Made by a program: the position numbers and the translations under genes. A stretch of DNA of 56,305 nt from Megasphaera sp. (GTDB taxonomy: Bacteria > Bacillota > Negativicutes > Veillonellales > Megasphaeraceae): contig JALCNL010000003.1 in the NCBI GenBank assembly GCA_022649055.1, positions 1-56,305 on the forward strand, written 5' to 3'. The stretch's first letter is position 1, and each line of letters opens with the position of its first letter. The notes beneath the pieces are model-generated. The model did no database searches. It saw nothing but the letters and a program-made list of their open reading frames with translations, and was not told the DNA's origin. Shown one piece after another: positions 51,498 to 56,305 of this stretch.

Positions 51498-51576
51498 TAA
51501 CTACCGGAAAATTACACTGCCTGTCATATCATTTTTCTATTCTGTGTTATAATTATCTCAAAGGAGTGGATGCGTC

Positions 51577-52569
51577 ATGAAACATTCAATGAGTACTGGG
51601 AACCGGTTTTTCAAGACATTGCTGCTATGTCTGCTTATTGCTGTTCCCGTCACCGGCCTTGCTGCCGGAATACAGAAGGAAGAAGTCCAAATAACTCAAA
51701 AACAGGGGACACTAAAAGGAACGTTGGTATTGCCGCCATCCCAGAAGCAGTGTCCTGTCGTACTGCTGATCGCTGGTTCCGGCCCTACTGACAGGAATGG
51801 AAACAGCAGCCTGTCCGGACAAAACAACTCACTGAAACTACTAGCAGAAGGGCTTGCTGAAAAAGGCATTGCGACCCTTCGGTATGACAAAAGAGGCATT
51901 GGAGAAAGCCGATTCCCCGCCTTAAAAGAATCGGCTTTGACAATAGAAGATTATATACAGGACGCGTCCAAATGGATATATTATCTAAAAAAAGACCCGA
52001 GATTTTATTCCGTTATCGTACTGGGGCACAGTGAAGGCAGTCTGATTGGTGCGACTGCCGCCCGGCAATGTGCTGCGGATGCATTTATTTCTGTTGCTGG
52101 TCCCGGGAAATCACTGCAAACTATTTTATTAGAACAACTGCAGCAGAACACCTCAAAGGAATACTACCTTCAAAGCAAATGCATCATTTCCGAACTGGAA
52201 AAAGGCCACACCGTACCGATACCGGATTCTTCATTTGCCATCCTGTTTCGACCCAGTGTTCAGCCCTACCTGATTTCTGAATTCCGATATGACCCTGCAA
52301 TAGAAATTTCCAAATTAAATATGCCCGTTCTTTTGGTACAGGGAACACACGATATCCAAGTAGCTCCAGAAAATGGACGTATATTAAAGTTAGCAGCTCC
52401 CAAGGCCACACTTGTGATGATCAATGGCATGAATCATGTGCTAAAATTGTCCGCAATGGATACAGCCGATCAGATTGCAACCTATAGCAACCCTCACCTG
52501 CCTGTTGTTCCGCAACTGATTACCACAATCGCTTCATTCATCAAAAGAATCCCTGCATTGAAAAAGTAA
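51577..52569 (+). CDS. Exported alpha/beta hydrolase
   Basis: A 330-residue secreted or periplasmic serine hydrolase. Signal peptide KTLLLCLLIAVPVTGLAA at about residues 13-30; then a beta-sheet start and the HGG-like LLIAGSGPTDRNGN, the nucleophile elbow VLGHSEGSLIG (Ser near 153), the acid in VQGTHDIQV and the His in INGMNHVLK complete the triad. Relatives act on acyl esters or peptides; the substrate is unknown. GGAG precedes the ATG. It stands alone after the small-RNA locus, with no clear terminator seen after it. Confidence 0.88.
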   Translation: MKHSMSTGNRFFKTLLLCLLIAVPVTGLAAGIQKEEVQITQKQGTLKGTLVLPPSQKQCPVVLLIAGSGPTDRNGNSSLSGQNNSLKLLAEGLAEKGIATLRYDKRGIGESRFPALKESALTIEDYIQDASKWIYYLKKDPRFYSVIVLGHSEGSLIGATAARQCAADAFISVAGPGKSLQTILLEQLQQNTSKEYYLQSKCIISELEKGHTVPIPDSSFAILFRPSVQPYLISEFRYDPAIEISKLNMPVLLVQGTHDIQVAPENGRILKLAAPKATLVMINGMNHVLKLSAMDTADQIATYSNPHLPVVPQLITTIASFIKRIPALKK

Positions 52570-52658
52570 GACGGAATACAAGGTTAGCCTGTTTCATGAG
52601 GAAATATAGGAAAAATATATTCCACTTATATAACTATTTTTGAACCGCTCTGTAGTTT

Positions 52659-52870
52659 TATTTATATTTTGTAAGGTACCAAGGATATGCCATGCTAAAC
52701 TTTTCATATGCCGATGGAAAGTCAAAAATATCAGCTTTCGGTAATTCGGCGATTACATTCTTTTCCAGTCCGTATAAAAAACTGCAGCACATAGTAGGTT
52801 CTTTTTTAATTGTATCCCATACTGCCCGCAAGTATTTCTCTATTATTAGAACTACGCATACTTCTATTTT
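52659..52870 (-). pseudogene. Unidentified coding remnant
   Basis: A 70-codon minus-strand frame without a start codon, reading EKYLRAVWDTIKKEPTMCCS, LYGLEKNVIAELPKADIFDF and PSAYEKFSMAYPWYLTKYK before TAA. Codon pattern and residue mix look like true protein. It is preceded in frame by TGA and RIYKKLCNRQ, so it is likely the end of a broken gene. Family not recognised. Confidence 0.4.
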
Positions 52871-52912
52871 TCACTGTCGGTTACAAAGCTTTTTATAGAT
52901 ACGACGGCATCG

Positions 52913-53539
52913 TTACCGTATAAAATTAGTCATAATTTTATCTTCATACTGCGGTTCCGGAACACCCGCTCTGCCGCAGATAGCCAGACATGTCATAAGC
53001 CATGCCATATTTTCACCCAAGATTCGCATCGTCTGCATTCCTTCCAAATCCTGTTTTGCTTCTTCGGGTGTATTCCCATGGATTTGATTCCAATACAAAG
53101 AAGGCACGATTGGCATATTGGTAATGGAAAAATATTTATTTAATTGATCAAACGTAGTTGCTGCACCGCCGCGGCGGCAAGATACGACAGCGGCACCCAC
53201 TTTCCTTTGCACTGTTTTTTTCACACAGCAGAATACACGGTCCATAACTGCCGTTACTATTCCAGTAGCCGAAGCAAAGTGAACAGGCGATCCAATGACT
53301 AATCCATCCATTCCTGCATTAATTTTATCGACCACTTGATTGGCCACATCATCCGTAAAAACACAGGTTCCTGTTTTTGCACACTTGCCGCAGGCAATAC
53401 ATGTGTATACGGGTTTATTTCCCAGCCAAAAAATTTCGGTTTCAATATCATGCTTTTGCAATGTTTTTTCTACTTCCTGTAATCCAATATACGTACAACC
53501 ATGTTCATGCGGACTGCCATTAATCATAAGTACTTTCAT
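52913..53539 (-). CDS. Flavodoxin-like NAD(P)H oxidoreductase with a cysteine cluster
   Basis: A 208-residue FMN protein: MKVLMINGSPHEHGCTYIGL is the phosphate loop, GLVIGSPVHFASATG the flavin-ring loop, and CIACGKCAKTGTC (residues 47-59) a compact cysteine cluster as in iron-sulfur flavoproteins (Isf) or the NADPH-dependent FMN reductases of anaerobes. GGGAGGAG precedes the ATG. It is the only gene on this strand between the hydrolase and the MHS carrier, likely single. Role in oxygen or peroxide defence is inference. Confidence 0.9.
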   Translation of the reverse strand: MKVLMINGSPHEHGCTYIGLQEVEKTLQKHDIETEIFWLGNKPVYTCIACGKCAKTGTCVFTDDVANQVVDKINAGMDGLVIGSPVHFASATGIVTAVMDRVFCCVKKTVQRKVGAAVVSCRRGGAATTFDQLNKYFSITNMPIVPSLYWNQIHGNTPEEAKQDLEGMQTMRILGENMAWLMTCLAICGRAGVPEPQYEDKIMTNFIR

Positions 53540-53867
53540 CAAAATCTCCTCCCGTCATTGCTAAATTCAGATACTCAGCAGTAGTATATATTTTATATTA
53601 TACTATGAATTAATACTATATTGTTTTAAATATCGGCTGTATTTACTATTTTTTTTACGGATGCCGTATATTATTTTCTGCAACGGCTACCGCTACAAGG
53701 TACAAGACAGTTTATTTGCAAATACGGGTAAGACTGCGGTTTATGGCGGTCTTACCCGTATATATTGTGTGATAAAAATATATGCTACGGCTCGCATGTA
53801 CTCGATATAGCAAAAAAGTCACCATATGACTACCCTCGTTCCGGTGCTGCAGACATATGTTGTCCTA
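53540..53867. other. Intergenic region with a 13-bp inverted repeat
   Basis: No gene. ATACGGGTAAGAC (53722-53734) pairs perfectly with GTCTTACCCGTAT (53749-53761) around a 14-base loop. It could end the minus-strand carrier transcript but has no T-run on either side. Confidence 0.5.
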
Positions 53868-55199
53868 CTACTTTTTTAATGGTTTTCTATAGGTTTCCTT
53901 CGCCAAAAAGACCATGACAAGAAAGGTCACCGCAGACCCGGCGATTAAATAATACGTGGGCGACAGGGTACTCCCCGTTGCGGATACCAGCCATGTAGAA
54001 ATAAACGGTGCGGTTCCTCCAAAACAAGCAACTGCAATATTATATCCGATAGCGATCGCACTGCAACGTACATTTGTCGGAAAAATTTCCGTCATATAGA
54101 CCGTGGCTCCACCGCATAACAACGCTTCTAACACAGCAAAGACAAACAATACGGCCATCAAAACAATTGAACTTTTTGTCGTGCTTAGTGCATAGAATAA
54201 AGGATAGCTTAATAAGACAAAGCCCAACGCCGAATACATGATGACAGGTCTCCTGCCTATTTTATCTGCTAATTTTCCGGTAAACGGAATGGCTATCATA
54301 AAAATAATAATCAGCAGGGTATTCAATGAAAACCCAAGTGTCAGGGGAAATTGCAATATTTTAGAAATGTAAGTAGGCATATACGCCATCACAAGCCAAT
54401 AGGAAATTGTCCAGCCAATAACTAACCCAAAACTTAAAAATGTTTCCTTCTTATAGTTGCGCAGCACTTCTACCAAGGGTGTTTCTTGTAATGTGTTCGT
54501 CTGAACCGCATTCTTGAATTCCGGTGTTTCATCTACATGTTTCCGAGTATACAGTCCAAACGCAGCAATAAAAATACCGCTCCAGAAGGCAATGCGCCAG
54601 CCCCAGTTCGTTAACTGATCCGGAGTTAATGCAAAACTTAACCCCGTTCCTAATGCAGACCCCATCAATAAACCGACAGCAATGCTAAATTCCGACCAGC
54701 TCACTATATATCCGCGATTATAGGGAGTTGCGTATTCGGCCAAAAAGGACATACAGCTTCCCCATTCGCCGCCCGTGGAAATCCCTTGAAGCAGTCGGCA
54801 TAAGGTCAAGAAAATCGGAGCCCAAATCCCAATCGTTAAATAACTGGGAATACAGCCCACAAAAAACGTACTGATTCCCATCAATACAATCGTCCAGGTC
54901 AATGCGGCTCGACGGCCTACGCGATCGGCATAATGACCAAAAACAAGGCCGCCGATTGGGCGCATGACAAAGCCAACGCCAAAGACGATAAATGAAAGCA
55001 TAAGTGCCGTAATCGGTTCTTTTGAAGCAAAAAACTGCGAAGAAATAATAGCTGCAAAGTACCCATAAATCCCATAATCGAACCATTCCAGCGCATTTCC
55101 TATCGAACCTGCTAAAACCGCTTTAAATATGGACTCCGGAGCTTGTACAGCTTCGACTTTTTCTTCGATACTGACTTCCCCTCTTACCGATACATTCAT
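53868..55199 (-). CDS. MHS-family (metabolite:H+ symporter) MFS transporter
   Basis: A 443-residue, 12-helix carrier like ProP, KgtP or ShiA. LAGSIGNALEWFDYGIYGYF opens the family after a 25-residue acidic start; FGHYADRVGRRAAL is the loop 2-3 motif and DKIGRRPVIM its second-half repeat. Such carriers take up organic acids, betaines or shikimate by proton symport. It follows the amidohydrolase gene by 27 bp on the same strand, so the pair probably imports and hydrolyses one compound. GGGGGGCG precedes the ATG. Confidence 0.93.
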   Translation of the reverse strand: MNVSVRGEVSIEEKVEAVQAPESIFKAVLAGSIGNALEWFDYGIYGYFAAIISSQFFASKEPITALMLSFIVFGVGFVMRPIGGLVFGHYADRVGRRAALTWTIVLMGISTFFVGCIPSYLTIGIWAPIFLTLCRLLQGISTGGEWGSCMSFLAEYATPYNRGYIVSWSEFSIAVGLLMGSALGTGLSFALTPDQLTNWGWRIAFWSGIFIAAFGLYTRKHVDETPEFKNAVQTNTLQETPLVEVLRNYKKETFLSFGLVIGWTISYWLVMAYMPTYISKILQFPLTLGFSLNTLLIIIFMIAIPFTGKLADKIGRRPVIMYSALGFVLLSYPLFYALSTTKSSIVLMAVLFVFAVLEALLCGGATVYMTEIFPTNVRCSAIAIGYNIAVACFGGTAPFISTWLVSATGSTLSPTYYLIAGSAVTFLVMVFLAKETYRKPLKK

Positions 55200-55226
55200 A
55201 TTACGCCCCCCGAATTATTTTATAGT

Positions 55227-56305
55227 TTACTGAAAATCAAAAGCAGGTATTCGTTTACCACGTTGATATACTGATTCTAAAGCGGTTTCAAAGGCATGAA
55301 GATTATCAAAAGGATTTTCTGTCAGCAGTAGGACATCGCCATCTTTGTCCACTTCTATAGACCCTTTTGCATCAGCAATTCCCAATACTTCAGCAGGTAT
55401 AATCGTAGCTGCTTTCACTACTTCCTGCCGGCTCATGCCATATTCATTCATGACATACATTTCACCATAAACACTGGGATGGGGTCCAAAATTAGGAGAT
55501 CCGGCATCCGTTCCTAATGCAATGCGTACGCCTTTATCCATGGCATTCTTAAATGTAATTTTTTGCTGTTCCACTACCTTTTGTGCTTTTTGATTCATAT
55601 AATCATCTACGATTCCCTTGCTTTCTGCTAATACTTTATAAATCCACAGCGTGGGAATAAGAGTTTGTCCCCGTTCGCACATGATATCCATCTTTTCTTC
55701 CGGAATATCCGCTCCATGTTCAATGGTATCAATTCCGGCATCAATGCATGCACAAATACCTTCGCGTGACAAGGCATGGGCGCTTACTTTCATGTGGAGG
55801 CGATGTGCTTCCTCTGCAACCGTACATAAATTTTGGCAGCTGTACATAGAGGGGCCGACATCTTCCGGCCCTGCAGCGCCCCCCGTTGCCATCACCTTTA
55901 TCCATTGGCATTTTATAGCGGCATGATTTTCAAGATTTTTAAGCGTACGGACAGCTTTTACCAACTCATCATCCGTATCGGCGATTCGTGAAAGAGATGG
56001 TACATGACCACAGCTACCGGTAATAGCACTGCCGCAAGGTATGATATCGCAACCCCAAGTCAAACCCTTGCGCATGGCATCTGCCAAAAAGATAGTTACA
56101 TCTCCATTACACCCAACATCACGAACTACCGTAACACCTTTGCGCAGACTATCCTGGGCATTATGCAATGCACGGATCATAGCGATATATGGACCTTCCA
56201 TAACATTGGCAGTAAGCGGATCTGCCAATGTTCCGTCCCAAACCAGATGTACATGCATATCCATTACTCCCGGACATAAATATTTGCCAGTGCCGTCAAT
56301 CCTTT
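55227..56305 (-). CDS. Amidohydrolase (imidazolonepropionase/Xaa-Pro dipeptidase-like), 5' end beyond the right edge
   Basis: Metal-dependent TIM-barrel hydrolase. The frame is open to the window edge (GTGKYLCPGVMDMHVHL at its visible start), so an internal Met at 56264 is not the start. Metal-binding HVH (MDMHVHL), a conserved Lys in IKVMATGG, His in VSAHALSRE and TIEHGA, and the catalytic Asp in LGTDAGSP follow in order. Members split amide bonds of dipeptides, imidazolones or synthetic amides. It precedes the MHS carrier by 27 bp. The exact substrate is unknown. Confidence 0.93.
   Translation of the reverse strand, partial: RIDGTGKYLCPGVMDMHVHLVWDGTLADPLTANVMEGPYIAMIRALHNAQDSLRKGVTVVRDVGCNGDVTIFLADAMRKGLTWGCDIIPCGSAITGSCGHVPSLSRIADTDDELVKAVRTLKNLENHAAIKCQWIKVMATGGAAGPEDVGPSMYSCQNLCTVAEEAHRLHMKVSAHALSREGICACIDAGIDTIEHGADIPEEKMDIMCERGQTLIPTLWIYKVLAESKGIVDDYMNQKAQKVVEQQKITFKNAMDKGVRIALGTDAGSPNFGPHPSVYGEMYVMNEYGMSRQEVVKAATIIPAEVLGIADAKGSIEVDKDGDVLLLTENPFDNLHAFETALESVYQRGKRIPAFDFQ

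Noticed and set aside
1-56305. CRISPR arrays, rRNA genes, complete insertion sequences
   Set aside because: No regularly spaced repeats, no rRNA sequence and only one broken IS3 orfA were seen on reading through the window.

Overview
This 56.3-kb stretch has the gene content of a low-GC, two-membraned firmicute of the class Negativicutes (Megasphaera/Veillonella-like). It carries Firmicutes-type stress and RNA operons (ctsR-mcsA-mcsB-clpC-radA; ylxM-ffh-rpsP-khpA-ylqD-rimM-trmD; CIRCE- and SOS-type operators; a ZTP riboswitch) next to a VirK/YbjX (DUF535) gene, a family typical of bacteria with an outer membrane. Species is not decided by the sequence.

Layout. 0-3 kb: acyl-CoA dehydrogenase, class III CoA-transferase and a crotonase cut by the left edge, one operon for an unidentified acid. 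3-14 kb: two minus-strand housekeeping operons, PIN/TRAM protein-ispDF-gltX-small interrupted gene, then ctsR-mcsA-mcsB-clpC-radA-small exported protein. 14-17 kb: DUF535 gene, FMN 2-hydroxyacid dehydrogenase, rubredoxin, PadR regulator. 17-26.4 kb: uvrB-uvrA-uvrC behind a LexA-like box and htpG behind a perfect CIRCE element. 26.4-27.7 kb: lone HigA-like regulator and a candidate small RNA. 27.7-33 kb: the ylxM-to-yebC translation/targeting operon. 33-40 kb: orphan LysR gene, a 62-bp perfect palindrome, stand-alone AICAR transformylase under a ZTP riboswitch, then pepA-PHP-(P-loop/Gls24 fusion)-metallo-beta-lactamase fold operon, and tRNA-Lys(CTT).

40-56 kb is the accessory half. A flavin reductase and a small gene with a decayed second copy are followed by a catabolic cluster (aldolase, MFS carrier, 2-hydroxyacid dehydrogenase) divergent from its LysR gene across a 35-bp perfect dyad. 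From 46.1 to 53 kb the DNA is full of decayed genes (RraA-like, HNH, IS3 orfA, XRE repressor, methyltransferase, an unidentified remnant) interspersed with intact islands: a DMT exporter with translationally coupled mini-genes, two exported His/Pro-rich peptides (one with a frameshift at an A7 tract), two strongly structured candidate small RNAs and an exported hydrolase. The window ends with a flavodoxin-like oxidoreductase and an MHS carrier-amidohydrolase pair cut by the right edge.

The observations most worth following are: an McsB that has lost the residues needed for protein-arginine kinase activity while the ctsR-mcsA-mcsB-clpC operon is otherwise intact; the terminator-ended candidate small RNAs, one exposing an anti-Shine-Dalgarno motif; the His/Pro-rich peptide pair; and the interrupted reading frame coupled to gltX. 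All assignments come from reading the sequence and from memory of protein families; no database search was run.
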